Shown: piece by piece, positions 26,736 through 35,487 of the stretch
How positions within the stretch are numbered: position 1 is the stretch's first letter
How the letters are laid out: every line of letters begins with the position of its first letter
Assembly (NCBI GenBank): GCA_021154885.1
Contig: JAJKHS010000042.1
Span: 48,289-112,288 of the forward strand
DNA length: 64,000 nucleotides
Source of the DNA: Thermoanaerobaculum sp.
GTDB lineage: Bacteria > Acidobacteriota > Thermoanaerobaculia > Multivoradales > UBA5704
Direction: 5' to 3'
Notes under the pieces: generated by a model
The model's database searches: none
What the model was told of the DNA's origin: nothing
The model's input: only the letters and a program-made list of their open reading frames with translations
Position numbers and translations under genes: made by a program

Positions 26736-28220
26736 ATGGACCGCCTGAGACAGCTTTGGAAACGTACCGCGGCTGCGGGTCTGGCGATCGCTCTCCTCGC
26801 CGTCGGGGGTTGCTCGACGAACCCGGCCACCGGCAGGCCCCAGCTCGCCCTGATCTCCGAGCAGCAGGAGATCCAGATGGGGCTCGACAACGACCAGCAG
26901 GTCCGGCAGCAGCTCGGGCTCTATCCCGATCCGAAGCTCCAGGAGTACGTCAACCGGATCGGGCAGAAGCTCGCCGCGGCGTCCGAGCGACCCAATCTGG
27001 CCTGGACGTTCCGGGTGATCGACGATCCGGTGGTGAACGCGTTCGCCATCCCCGGCGGCCACGTCTACGTGACGCGCGGCCTGATGACCCATCTGACCTC
27101 CGAGGCCGAGCTGGCGGGCGTCATCGGCCACGAGATCGGCCACGTCACGGCCCGTCACAGCGTGACGCAGATGAGCAAGCAGGAGCTGGCGCAGATCGGG
27201 CTCCTCGCCGGCGCGATCCTCAGCCCCGCGGTGGCCGACTTGAGCAACCTGGCCGCGCAGGGTCTCCAGGTCCTGTTCCTGAAATACAGCCGCGACGACG
27301 AGCGCCAGGCCGACCAGCTCGGGCTGCGTTACATGTTTCAGCAGGGCTACGATCCGCGCGAGATGCCGCGGGTCTTCGAGGTGCTGCGCCGGGTGAGCGC
27401 GGCGCAAGGGTCCGGGCGGATCCCCGGCTGGCTTTCGACCCATCCCACGGAGGAGGAGCGCATCCGCACCATCAGCGGCGAGGTCGCCAGGCTCGGCGGC
27501 GACTTCTCGGGCCGGACCGTGAACCGCGACGAGTACGTGCGCACGCTCGACAACGTCGTCTTCGGCCAGAACCCGCGCGACGGGTACTTCGTGGGGAGCA
27601 CGTTCGTGCAGCCGGAGCTGGGGTTCCAGATCCGTTTCCCCGACGGCTGGAAGACCAGCAACGAGCGCTCCGCCGTGGGTGCCATCAGCCCCAACCAGGA
27701 CGCTGCCGTGATGGTGAGCCTCTCCGATCAGAGCTCGCCACAGGCGGCGGCGCAGCGGTTCTTCGCGCAGCAAGGCGTCCAGTCCGGCCAGGAGGTCCAG
27801 GTGAGCCCGAACGGCCTGACGGCGGTCTCACGGGTCTTCGGCATCCAGGGGTCATCGGTCGATTATCAGGGGATCGCCTCTTTCGTGGAGCACAACGGCA
27901 AGGTCTACCAGATCCTCGGCTTCACCGGGACGCAGAGCTGGCAGCGCTACGAGGAGGTCCTCTCCGGCACGATCGCGACCTTCGGCCCGGTGCGGGACCG
28001 CCGCGCGCTGGAGGTGCAGCCCAAGAGGATCGCCGTGGTGAGCCTGCCGGGCGAGATGACGCTGCGGGATTTCGCGCAACGCCACCCCTCGACCGTGGAC
28101 CTCCAGACTCTCGCCATCGTCAACGAGGCGGAGGCGAGCACCCGCTTTCCGCCGGGCGCGGTGGTCAAGCGGGTGGTGGGAGGCGAGCTGCCCACGCTCT
28201 CCGCAGCCGCTCCGCCGTAG
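26736..28220 (+). CDS. M48-family zinc metalloprotease lipoprotein (BepA/YfgC-like)
   Basis: 494 residues. Lipoprotein signal with lipobox VGGC. The protease motif HEIGH lies in GVIGHEIGHVTARHS (about 128-142), with the third ligand in RDDERQADQLG (about 188). The family places it in the periplasm, where it takes part in outer-membrane-protein quality control. The C-terminal third (about 290-490) includes a domain resembling a LysM-like/peptidase-associated fold (RIAVVSLPGEMTLRDFAQ). The stop overlaps the convergent pabC gene by 56 bp. Confidence 0.88.
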   Translation: MDRLRQLWKRTAAAGLAIALLAVGGCSTNPATGRPQLALISEQQEIQMGLDNDQQVRQQLGLYPDPKLQEYVNRIGQKLAAASERPNLAWTFRVIDDPVVNAFAIPGGHVYVTRGLMTHLTSEAELAGVIGHEIGHVTARHSVTQMSKQELAQIGLLAGAILSPAVADLSNLAAQGLQVLFLKYSRDDERQADQLGLRYMFQQGYDPREMPRVFEVLRRVSAAQGSGRIPGWLSTHPTEEERIRTISGEVARLGGDFSGRTVNRDEYVRTLDNVVFGQNPRDGYFVGSTFVQPELGFQIRFPDGWKTSNERSAVGAISPNQDAAVMVSLSDQSSPQAAAQRFFAQQGVQSGQEVQVSPNGLTAVSRVFGIQGSSVDYQGIASFVEHNGKVYQILGFTGTQSWQRYEEVLSGTIATFGPVRDRRALEVQPKRIAVVSLPGEMTLRDFAQRHPSTVDLQTLAIVNEAEASTRFPPGAVVKRVVGGELPTLSAAAPP

Positions 28221-28959
28221 GGCCGACCGGGATCTCCTGCCCGTCGATCCGCGACACGGGCAGCACGCCGATCAGGCTGTTCATCAACAGCACCTCGCCG
28301 GCCGCGGCGAGATCGCCGGGAGAGAGGGGCCGCTCCTCGATCGCCCCGGTCTCCAGCAGCCGGCGGCGCACGGTGCCGGGCAGGCAGCCATCGCTCGCCG
28401 GGGGCGTGAAGACCCGGTCCGCGAGGACTACGGCGAGATTGCAGCGCGATCCCTCCACCAGCCGGCCGTGCTCGTTGAGCAGCAGGGCCTCCCAGTCTCC
28501 ACGGGACTCCGCCTGGCGCAAAGCGAGCCGGTTCCCCTGATAGCAGAGGCTCTTGAGTCCGGCGAGGGGACCGCCCGAGTCGATGCGGTAGGCAGGGAGG
28601 AGCCGCACGAAGACGCCCTGGCGGTACAGGTTCTCTTCCGGCGGCTCGTAGGAGGCCGTAGTGACGAGCCGCGCGCCGCGGGTGACGGTGATGCGCAGCC
28701 GCGCCACGGGCCGGGGCGCGGCGGCGGCGACCTCCGCCACGGCCGCCTCCAGAGCGCGCCGGTCTTCGGGCAGCTCGATTTCCACGCGGCGGAGGCCGGC
28801 CAGCAGGCGATCGAGATGGGCCTCGACGTCCCGGGCCCGGCCGTCGTCCACTCGTAGCGTCTCGAACAGGCCGTCGCCGAAGAGGAAGCCGGAGTCGTCG
28901 GGGGAGATGTGGACCTCCCCGGCCGGGACGGTCCGCCCGTTCCACCAGGAGAGGCTCAA
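28165..28959 (-). CDS. pabC: aminotransferase class IV, probable 4-amino-4-deoxychorismate lyase
   Basis: 264 residues. It would cleave aminodeoxychorismate to p-aminobenzoate and pyruvate with PLP. Fold-type IV features: GFLFGDGLFETLRV near the start, the PLP lysine in LKSLCYQGNRLA (about 136), LNEHGRLVEGSRCNLAVV, and PPASDGCLPGTVRRRLLE. ATG 28959 overlaps the pabB stop (ATGA), and this context favours PabC over branched-chain or D-amino-acid aminotransferase. Confidence 0.85.
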   Translation of the reverse strand: MSLSWWNGRTVPAGEVHISPDDSGFLFGDGLFETLRVDDGRARDVEAHLDRLLAGLRRVEIELPEDRRALEAAVAEVAAAAPRPVARLRITVTRGARLVTTASYEPPEENLYRQGVFVRLLPAYRIDSGGPLAGLKSLCYQGNRLALRQAESRGDWEALLLNEHGRLVEGSRCNLAVVLADRVFTPPASDGCLPGTVRRRLLETGAIEERPLSPGDLAAAGEVLLMNSLIGVLPVSRIDGQEIPVGPTAERLRRAWAARLPPPA

Positions 28960-30416
28960 GAGGTCTCGCCCGTCCCCAGGGCGGTGAGGAAGGCCCGGGC
29001 CTTGGCGTCGCTCTCGGCGAGCTCCAGCTCCGGGTCCGAGTCGGCCACGATGCCGCAGCCGGCGTGATAGACGGCGACCCCGTTCATCGCGGCCGCGGTG
29101 CGGATGGCCACGGCGAGGTCGAGGTCGCCGCCCAGGGAAATCCAGCCCAGGGCCCCCATGGCGGGGCCGCGCCGCCGCTCCTCCTCCGTGGCGATGATCG
29201 ACATGGCGCGGATCTTGGGCGCGCCCGTGATGGACGCCGGCGGGAAGGTGGCCCGCAGCAGCTCCGGGACTCCGACGTCCGGGCGCAGGCGGCCTCGCAC
29301 CGTGGAGACCGTGTGGTGCACCGTGGGCAGGGTCATCAGCTCGGCGTGGCCTGCCAGCTGCACGCTGCCGGTCTCGCAGACCCGCCCCAGGTCGTTGCGC
29401 GCCACGTCCACGATCATGGTCAGCTCCGCGCGGTCCTTCTCGCTCTCCAGCAGCTCGCGGGCGAGAGCCTGGTCCTGGCGGGGGTCGGCGCCGCGGGGGC
29501 GGGTGCCCTTGATGGGCCGGGTCTCCACGTCGCGGCCCTGAACCGTGAGGAACCGCTCCGGGGAGATGGAGAGCACGGCCCGGCTGCGCCCCAGGTCCAG
29601 GAAGGCGCCGCGCTCGGCCGGGCTCACCGCCCGCAGCCGCAGGTAGAACGGCCAGAGATGGCGCGCCAGCACCCGGGCCTCCAGCCGTCGGCAGAGGTTC
29701 ATCTGGTAGATCTCGCCGCTGGCGATGCGCTCCACGACACGGGACACCGCCGCCTGGAAGCCGCCGCGGCTGGGACGGCTCACCACGGCGCCCGACGTCA
29801 GCGCGCCCTCCGGCACCTCGGAGGCGGGCCGCCGGCGAGCCGCATCGAGCCGGCGCTCGGCCTCGGCCACCGGGTCCGGGGCCCCGGCCGCGCGCCAGGC
29901 GTCCGTCGATTCCAAGGTCCAGCCCTGCCCATCCCAGCGCAGGGCCGCATCGTAGAGTCCCAGAAAGAGGGTGGGGATGCGCTCGAGGTCGTCCGGCGGC
30001 GGCGGCGGAAGGGGCTCGAGATCGCCGCCCAGCTCATAGCCGAGATAGCCTACCAGCGTCGCCCCGTTTCCCGCGCCCCCCCACGCCGCGAAGATCGCCT
30101 CCAGCAGATCGAAGCTGCCGACCGGGAACTTGGCCCGGCCGCCCGGTCCGGAGACGGCCGCCCACCCGGTGCGGAAGGAGAGCACGGCCCGCGGCTGGGC
30201 ATAGAGCCGGTGCCCCTCCTCGCCGCCGTCCAGCCAGATGAACCCCGGCAGCGCGCGCAGTTCCTCCGCCACCTGCAGGGGAGAGGGCTCGGTTTTGCCG
30301 CCGGAGCGAAGAGGGGTCTGCGCCCCGCGGGCGTGCGGCGAGGGGGCGGGGAGGATCGCCCGCAATCGCGCGGCGAGCCGTTGTCGTTGATCCTCGGAGA
30401 GATGATCGGACCACAT
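28956..30416 (-). CDS. pabB: aminodeoxychorismate synthase component I
   Basis: 486 residues. It converts chorismate and ammonia (from a PabA glutaminase, not in the window) to aminodeoxychorismate. The chorismate-binding domain has SPERFLTVQ, the diagnostic ETRPIKGTRPRG (PIKGT lysine typical of PabB, not the PIAGT of TrpE), ELTMIVDVARNDLGRVC, TFPPASITGAPKIRAM and YHAGCGIVADSDPELE. The N-terminal half carries the regulatory-type domain (VGYLGYELGGDLE). With pabC it makes the folate precursor p-aminobenzoate. Confidence 0.92.
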   Translation of the reverse strand: MWSDHLSEDQRQRLAARLRAILPAPSPHARGAQTPLRSGGKTEPSPLQVAEELRALPGFIWLDGGEEGHRLYAQPRAVLSFRTGWAAVSGPGGRAKFPVGSFDLLEAIFAAWGGAGNGATLVGYLGYELGGDLEPLPPPPPDDLERIPTLFLGLYDAALRWDGQGWTLESTDAWRAAGAPDPVAEAERRLDAARRRPASEVPEGALTSGAVVSRPSRGGFQAAVSRVVERIASGEIYQMNLCRRLEARVLARHLWPFYLRLRAVSPAERGAFLDLGRSRAVLSISPERFLTVQGRDVETRPIKGTRPRGADPRQDQALARELLESEKDRAELTMIVDVARNDLGRVCETGSVQLAGHAELMTLPTVHHTVSTVRGRLRPDVGVPELLRATFPPASITGAPKIRAMSIIATEEERRRGPAMGALGWISLGGDLDLAVAIRTAAAMNGVAVYHAGCGIVADSDPELELAESDAKARAFLTALGTGETS

Positions 30417-30509
30417 GGGTTCAGGGAGTTTATACCGTAAGTGGGCAAATTGCAGCCAGGAGTCGTCGGGTCCTCACCACCCCGACAGGATAGAACTAAC
30501 ATCCAGACC

Positions 30510-30863
30510 ATGAAACCTCGCGGCCTCACCCTTCTCCAGGCCCTCTCCCGCGGCCTCCGCCTGCACTGCCCGCGGTGCGGCGAGGGGCGGCTCTTCGCCG
30601 GCTGGAACCGGCTGTTCGAGGTCTGTCCCGTGTGCGGCCTCGACTTCGAGCGCCGGCTGGGGGACACCTGGTTCTTCATGTACATGAGCACGGCCGGGCT
30701 CTCGGGGGTGCTCGTGGTCGCCATGTTCCTCATCCACCCGCGGGTGGTCTGGATCGGTCAGGTCCTTGTCTGCCTGGCGGCGGTGGCGGTCATCGGGCTG
30801 TCGCTGCCGTATCGGAAGGGGATCGCCGTGGCCCTGGATTATTGGATCGAGGGAGACGGCTGA
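30510..30863 (+). CDS. DUF983 membrane protein with two CxxC pairs
   Basis: 117 residues from ATG 30510. N-terminal HCPRCGEGRLF and CPVCGLDFERR (two C-x-x-C pairs, zinc-ribbon-like), then two transmembrane helices (near 60-78 and 80-100). This is the DUF983 layout, often seen near cytochrome-oxidase or cell-envelope genes; its role is not established. The 3' end overlaps the convergent pseudo-protease gene by 25 bp. Confidence 0.8.
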   Translation: MKPRGLTLLQALSRGLRLHCPRCGEGRLFAGWNRLFEVCPVCGLDFERRLGDTWFFMYMSTAGLSGVLVVAMFLIHPRVVWIGQVLVCLAAVAVIGLSLPYRKGIAVALDYWIEGDG

Positions 30864-32059
30864 GATGGCTGCAGGGGTGGCGTGCCGGAGTCCGGAGTCG
30901 GCTCGACACGGAGCTTCTCGGCCAGCTCCGCCTCGGCGAGCAGGGCCTTCCACCGCTTGAGATTCGGCCCCGGGCTGGGCCGTTCCAGCAGGTGAGACTC
31001 GTCATAGGTGTAGTTGATGGGGAGGAGGAAGGGCTCGCCACCTGTCTTCTCCATTGCGGCCACCACGCCCACCACGTAGCCATGTTCGTCCATCACCGGG
31101 CCGCCGGCGTCGCCGGGCTGAATGTCGCCTTCGAGGGCCAGATAGGCGACTCCCCCAAATTTACGGGCGATCGTCCCCATCCGGGCCTCTCGCAGGGCCG
31201 GCCCTCCCGGCCCGAGCCCTCCGAGGATGGCGACCCGTTCGCCGCTGTGGAGTGACGAGGCATCCCCAAGACGCAGGGGCTCGGCGCCGGATCCGGTCAC
31301 CCGGATCAGCGTCACGCCAAGCCGGGCGTCCTGGGCCGTGACCTGCCCCCTGAGCGTCCCGCGGCCGGCGGAGACGATCTCCACGGCGGGACAGCCCTCG
31401 GTCACCTGGGCGAGGGTGAGGACCAGGTCCCGCGCTCCAAAGAAACCTGTGGACCGGCGATCCCCGCAGCGGACCTCCACGGTGGCCGGCGCCGCGAGGG
31501 CCGAGAGGTCCTTGAGGGAGAGCGACGGGCTCGGCGAGGACCAGGGGATCGAGCGCGTCTGGGCGAGGCCGGCGTGAGATGGAGCGGCGCCGCGGTGGAC
31601 GGACGGCGCGACGTGGCGCGTGGCGAGGAAGGCGCCGGCGATCGTCACGGCGCCCAACGCGGCCCATGTCGCCGCCATTGCCAGTCGGCGCCCGCCCGAC
31701 GCGCTCCGTGGGGCCACGGTCCCGGCCGGCTCGGCCGTGCCGGAGAGGCCGAAATCCGCCAGGGACTCCAGGAGATGCCGGGCCGCGAGCCGCGAGATCC
31801 CCCGGGCGAGCACCGGCCGGGGGTCCGCCAGAGCCCGTTGGGCGGTGGAGAAGCCCGGCGCCGGGGGGCCGAGGGATGCGATGGCCCGGGCGAGCTGATA
31901 GCGAATCCGCTCGTCGTCCACCGGCGCCGCCAGTGCCACGTCGACGAGGAGGCTCGCTTTGCAGAAAGGGCAGGCGGCCGTGGCGAGCGGCACCGTCTCG
32001 CCGCAATTCGGGCAGGATTGCCGGTCCGCGGCGGCCGTCGGCGAGGATCCAGGTTTCAC
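30839..32059 (-). CDS. trypsin-fold (HtrA-like) pseudoprotease with zinc ribbon and one membrane helix
   Basis: 406 residues. Zinc ribbon SCPNCGETV..ACPFCKAS (about 15-38), a helical segment, one transmembrane helix (AMAATWAALGAVTIAGAFLA, about 131-150), then a trypsin-like domain. The three catalytic positions are changed: LVLTLAQVTEG has Gln where HtrA has His, DARLGVTLIRV has Gly where the Asp stands, and QPGDAGGPVMDEHG has Ala for the Ser. The fold-forming glycines remain, so it looks like a binding or scaffold module outside the membrane. GTG/ATG choice: ATG 32059. It starts 6 bp after the upstream lipoprotein gene. Confidence 0.75.
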   Translation of the reverse strand: MKPGSSPTAAADRQSCPNCGETVPLATAACPFCKASLLVDVALAAPVDDERIRYQLARAIASLGPPAPGFSTAQRALADPRPVLARGISRLAARHLLESLADFGLSGTAEPAGTVAPRSASGGRRLAMAATWAALGAVTIAGAFLATRHVAPSVHRGAAPSHAGLAQTRSIPWSSPSPSLSLKDLSALAAPATVEVRCGDRRSTGFFGARDLVLTLAQVTEGCPAVEIVSAGRGTLRGQVTAQDARLGVTLIRVTGSGAEPLRLGDASSLHSGERVAILGGLGPGGPALREARMGTIARKFGGVAYLALEGDIQPGDAGGPVMDEHGYVVGVVAAMEKTGGEPFLLPINYTYDESHLLERPSPGPNLKRWKALLAEAELAEKLRVEPTPDSGTPPLQPSQPSPSIQ

Positions 32060-32065
32060 GTCCGG

Positions 32066-32596
32066 TCAGGTCTTGGCGACCGTGCTCAACCGCGCCAGAG
32101 CTTTCTCGGCGATCTGGCGCGCCGGCTTCAGTTGGTCCGTCCCATCCGGGCTTTGAACGGTGATGACGAGCTGAACGGCGCCGCGGAGCACGTGGAGCTG
32201 CTGGAGGCGTCCGCCGATCCACAGCGCGCCGTCGCCGAGGCCCGGGACGTCCTGCACGTGGCCCCCGGTCATCGTCTCGAAAGTCGCGCGGCTGGCCTCC
32301 TGCACCCGCTTCGCCGCCTCGGGGCTGCGGTGCTGGCGGATGAGCAGACTGAGGATGCGCGGCTGTTCCAGGTTGCCGCTGTTGTAGATGCACTGTCCCG
32401 GATCGCGGCCCCGGGCCTCGTCGATGGTGCTGCTCATGGCGGCGATGGACTCGCCGGCGATGGCCGCGGCATCCGCGGCGGTGAAGAGCTCGCAGGCATC
32501 GACTTTCAAGGGAGGGGTGGGCTTCTCGGAGCGGCCGCACGCGGCCAGAACGGCCAGCAGCAGCAACGGCATGGAGCGGCGAAAGGGCATCATCAC
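32066..32596 (-). CDS. lipoprotein, DUF3558-like
   Basis: 176 residues. Lipoprotein signal with lipobox LAAC (PLLLLAVLAACGRSE). The body begins VDACELFTAADAAAIAGE, the usual opening of DUF3558-like 'Dx-C-x-LLT' lipoproteins, with a second cysteine in GQCIYNSG probably bonded to the first. GTG 32596 has the best distance (8 nt) to AGGAGG; ATG 32593 or 32590 are alternatives. It precedes the pseudo-protease by 6 bp, so both are likely one transcript and may cooperate at the envelope. Confidence 0.65.
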   Translation of the reverse strand: MMMPFRRSMPLLLLAVLAACGRSEKPTPPLKVDACELFTAADAAAIAGESIAAMSSTIDEARGRDPGQCIYNSGNLEQPRILSLLIRQHRSPEAAKRVQEASRATFETMTGGHVQDVPGLGDGALWIGGRLQQLHVLRGAVQLVITVQSPDGTDQLKPARQIAEKALARLSTVAKT

Positions 32597-32685
32597 CTGG
32601 AATCCCTCCTGAGTCAGGCCGGGATTCTACCCTTGTCGCGGAAGGTTCGGAGCGGGCCGCACGGCGGCAGCCCGCTCCGAGAGGA

Positions 32686-33456
32686 TTACGTGATCTCGAT
32701 CCTGCGGCCCTGCGGCGACTGGCGCTGCGGCAGGGGGACGGTGATCTCGAGCACGCCGTCCTTGAAGTTGGCCTGCGCCTGCTCGGGATTGACCCCCTCC
32801 GGCAGCGGGATGGTGCGGTGGAAGCGCCCGTAACTCCGCTCGCTCCGGTAGAAGCCCTCCTCACGCTGCTCGCTCTCCTGCTGCCGCTCGCCTTCGAGGA
32901 CGAGGGCCTTGTCGCGGATCTCGACGTGGACGTCCTCCTTCCGCATCCCTGGCAGGTCGGCACAGACGACCAGCTTGCCGTCCCGCTCTCGCACCTCGAC
33001 CTGGGGATACCAGAGGCTCTGGCCGGTGGTGCGGCCGAGATCTCGGGAGCCCGAGGACAGGCTCGAGCCGCGGCCGAGGCCGCCATAGCCGAGGAAGTCG
33101 TCGAAGAAGCGGTCGATCAGCGCCAAAGGATTCCAGAGACCGAGCGATCCCAGCGACGGGAACGACGGCTCCTGGCGGGAGAGCCCCGGCGAAGAGGAGG
33201 AGGTGCTGGCGCTGCTCCCTGGGCTCCAGGGGCTCGTGGAGCTGCCGGCACTGGCGCCTCCCGGCGAGGTGCCGCCGGTCGTGGAGCCGGGGGTGCTGGT
33301 CGCCGCCGTGGTGGCGGCCGTGGCGGTCTGACCGCCCGGAGCGGTTCCGGCCTGGGGCGAGCCCGCCGCGGCCTGGGTCTGGTGGTGCTCCGGCGTGAGG
33401 GTTGCCGCGCCTGTCTGTCCCTGCGAGGAAGCGTTGGGGTTCTTGTCGTCAGCCAT
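32686..33456 (-). CDS. Hsp20 / alpha-crystallin small heat-shock protein with long disordered N-terminus
   Basis: 256 residues from ATG 33456 behind AAAGGAGGATC. The C-terminal 100 residues are a classic Hsp20 domain: YPQVEVRERDGKLVVCADLPG, ALVLEGER, RSYGRFHRTIPLPEGV, FKDGVLEITVPLP. The first 110 residues are a low-complexity S/T/G/P/A tract (for example GSSTSPWSPGSSAST), far longer than the usual 30-50-residue arm. It acts as a holdase against aggregation; the extended arm may tune oligomer size or condensate behaviour (inference). No CIRCE element seen upstream. Confidence 0.88.
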   Translation of the reverse strand: MADDKNPNASSQGQTGAATLTPEHHQTQAAAGSPQAGTAPGGQTATAATTAATSTPGSTTGGTSPGGASAGSSTSPWSPGSSASTSSSSPGLSRQEPSFPSLGSLGLWNPLALIDRFFDDFLGYGGLGRGSSLSSGSRDLGRTTGQSLWYPQVEVRERDGKLVVCADLPGMRKEDVHVEIRDKALVLEGERQQESEQREEGFYRSERSYGRFHRTIPLPEGVNPEQAQANFKDGVLEITVPLPQRQSPQGRRIEIT

Positions 33457-33631
33457 GATCCTCCTTTCCCGGGCGTGCGACCGGCGGAGAGGCATGGGAT
33501 GGAGAAACTGCCGCGACGATGTAAGAAGGTGGGTTTCCTGTCTCTCCTGGGTGTCGGTGCGCGCGCTCCGGACGGCAGCCCCCTGGGATGATTGCTTGCA
33601 AGAATCTTTCCTGAGAAGGATGTAGGCGCCG

Positions 33632-33659
33632 TTTGGTTCCACGGACTCCCGGATATAGT
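33632..33659 (+). promoter_or_regulatory. possible promoter of the ATPase-PIN pair
   Basis: TTTGGT (33632-33637), 16-bp spacer, TATAGT (33654-33659). The -10 is good, the -35 weak; it precedes the ATPase start (33717) by 58 bp. Confidence 0.35.
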
Positions 33660-33716
33660 CTTTAGCCGATACCGAGGAGGCGAAGCCTTGGGCCGCCGTC
33701 GGGGAGAGGCGAAGAC

Positions 33717-35015
33717 ATGGACCGGCTGATCATCGAGAACGTCCGCTGCTTCCGTGGGCGGCACGAGGTGCCCCTGGCGCCCCTGACGATCCTCGTCGGG
33801 GAGAACAGCACGGGCAAGTCGACGCTGCTGGCGATGGCGCGGCTGGCGTTGGACGTTGCCTCTGGTAAACAGGAGATCGACTTCAACGAGGAGCCTTTTC
33901 TGCTCGGCTCCTATGACCAGATTGCCTCATCGCTCGGATTCCCAGGTGACTCGACATCCCGATTCAGTATCTGCGCTGGGTGGACAGGCGAGACGCCCCA
34001 AGAATCCGCTCTATTCAGCGGTGAGTTCTCCTCGCATAGAGGGCAACCTGCCCTGATGACGTGGCGATTCAAGGGGGCAAGCCATCAAGTCGACGTCGGA
34101 TACAGGTTCAGAGGACACAGAGATGAGCTGGAAGTCGCGTCTCTCAAACTCAAGACGCCCTCAGGCGAGGCGAGCTTTGACGGAGATGATCTGCCCACCG
34201 CTCCGATGGGGTTGATTCCCCATTGGGCGACCTCTGTTTTGAAGTGGCTGATAACCACGGAAGAGATTCCCGCTCTACCGGTGTCGAGAAAGGATGTGAA
34301 GACTATTGAAGACCTGTCGTACTTCCCCATCCTTGAATCTCGCCCGTATGCGTTTTCTCCAATCAGAACGAGACCTCGGAGGACCTATGATCCTGTACAG
34401 GAGATCGCCGATCCCGAAGGCTCGCATGTTCCGATGGTTCTGGCGAATGCTTCCTTCGAGGGCGGACCGGTCTGGGATGCTCTGAAGCGGGATATCGACG
34501 GCTTCGGAAAACAGTCAGGATTGTTTGAGAGTATCGAGGTGCGTCGATTAGGTCCAAGTCAGAGCGACCCGTTCCAACTGTTGCTCCGGATTGGCCGTAC
34601 CATCGTCAATCTCGTCGACGTTGGTTACGGAGTGAGCCAGGCTTTGCCGATAGTGGTCGACTGTCTGCGTGCGGGTCGCGGCCGGACGCTCCTGCTCCAG
34701 CAACCGGAGGTCCACCTCCATCCCAAAGCGCAGTCTGAGCTAGGCTCGTTTCTCGCAGCGCTCACCAAACAAGCGGGCAAGCGTTTTCTCATCGAGACGC
34801 ACAGCGATTATCTCGTCGATCGCATCCGCATGGATATCCGGGACCAGAAATACGGGCTTCAACCTGAAGATGTTTCTCTGTTGTATTTCGAGAGAGGAGC
34901 GGCAGGGATCGAGATTCATCGACTGAACCTCGATAAGCTTGGGAACATCGTAAACGCTCCCTCAGGATATCGGAAGTTCATCCTGGAAGAGGAGCGGCGG
35001 TTTCTCGGGATCTGA
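33717..35015 (+). CDS. AAA/ABC-type ATPase (OLD/RecF-like), probable defence or toxin-system ATPase
   Basis: 432 residues. Walker A GENSTGKST at about 29-37 (N-terminal VRCFRGRHEVPLAPLTILV is typical of AAA_15/AAA_21 ATPases), signature-like DVGYGVSQALPIVV near 305, Walker B LLLQQPEVHLHPKAQ near 328, and a switch histidine in LIETHSDYLVDR. These belong to the SMC/ABC-like ATPases of overcoming-lysogenization-defect type. Base composition falls clearly below that of the neighbours, suggesting transfer. The PIN nuclease gene starts 3 bp after the stop; the two probably form a complex. Confidence 0.8.
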   Translation: MDRLIIENVRCFRGRHEVPLAPLTILVGENSTGKSTLLAMARLALDVASGKQEIDFNEEPFLLGSYDQIASSLGFPGDSTSRFSICAGWTGETPQESALFSGEFSSHRGQPALMTWRFKGASHQVDVGYRFRGHRDELEVASLKLKTPSGEASFDGDDLPTAPMGLIPHWATSVLKWLITTEEIPALPVSRKDVKTIEDLSYFPILESRPYAFSPIRTRPRRTYDPVQEIADPEGSHVPMVLANASFEGGPVWDALKRDIDGFGKQSGLFESIEVRRLGPSQSDPFQLLLRIGRTIVNLVDVGYGVSQALPIVVDCLRAGRGRTLLLQQPEVHLHPKAQSELGSFLAALTKQAGKRFLIETHSDYLVDRIRMDIRDQKYGLQPEDVSLLYFERGAAGIEIHRLNLDKLGNIVNAPSGYRKFILEEERRFLGI

Positions 35016-35018
35016 TCC

Positions 35019-35480
35019 ATGTGCGTGATCATCGACGCGAACCTGGCCTCCCGGGTCTTCAGTGATCCAGCGGAAGAGCACTTCTCTCCTGTGATCGATT
35101 GGCTGGTGGGTGGTGGTGGCGAGCTGGTCATTGGCGGGCGCCTGGCAACGGAGTTGGACCGTTTGGGAGAGCCGCGTCGATTCGTGCGTGCTCTGCTCCG
35201 GGCCGGGCGAGCACGACTGATCCCTGAGACGGAGATCGCCGAAGAGGAGGTCAAGTTAGAGACCACCGGTCTCTGTGTCTCCAATGATCTCCACGTCCTC
35301 GGCCTTGTCCGGGCCAGCGGTGCGCGTACCGTTTGCACGCTGGACAAAGCCCTCCAGAGGGACGTCAGGAATCGACAGTTGGTCTCAAATCCCCGAGGTT
35401 CGGTCTACACGAGACAGTCACACAGACATCTGCTCAAGCACACTGCGTCCTGTGGTCGCCTGCCCAAACGCCGCCGCTGA
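35019..35480 (+). CDS. PIN-domain nuclease paired with the ATPase
   Basis: 153 residues. All four PIN acidic positions can be placed: D in CVIIDANL (about 6), E in LATELDRL (about 45), D in SNDLHVLGL (about 90) and D in TLDKAL (about 107). The C-terminal 40 residues are basic (KRRR end). PIN domains cut RNA; paired with an SMC-like ATPase the likely role is a regulated toxin or antiphage effector (inference). No separate antitoxin gene is visible. Lower-GC like its partner. Confidence 0.75.
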   Translation: MCVIIDANLASRVFSDPAEEHFSPVIDWLVGGGGELVIGGRLATELDRLGEPRRFVRALLRAGRARLIPETEIAEEEVKLETTGLCVSNDLHVLGLVRASGARTVCTLDKALQRDVRNRQLVSNPRGSVYTRQSHRHLLKHTASCGRLPKRRR

Positions 35481-35487
35481 TCGCATC

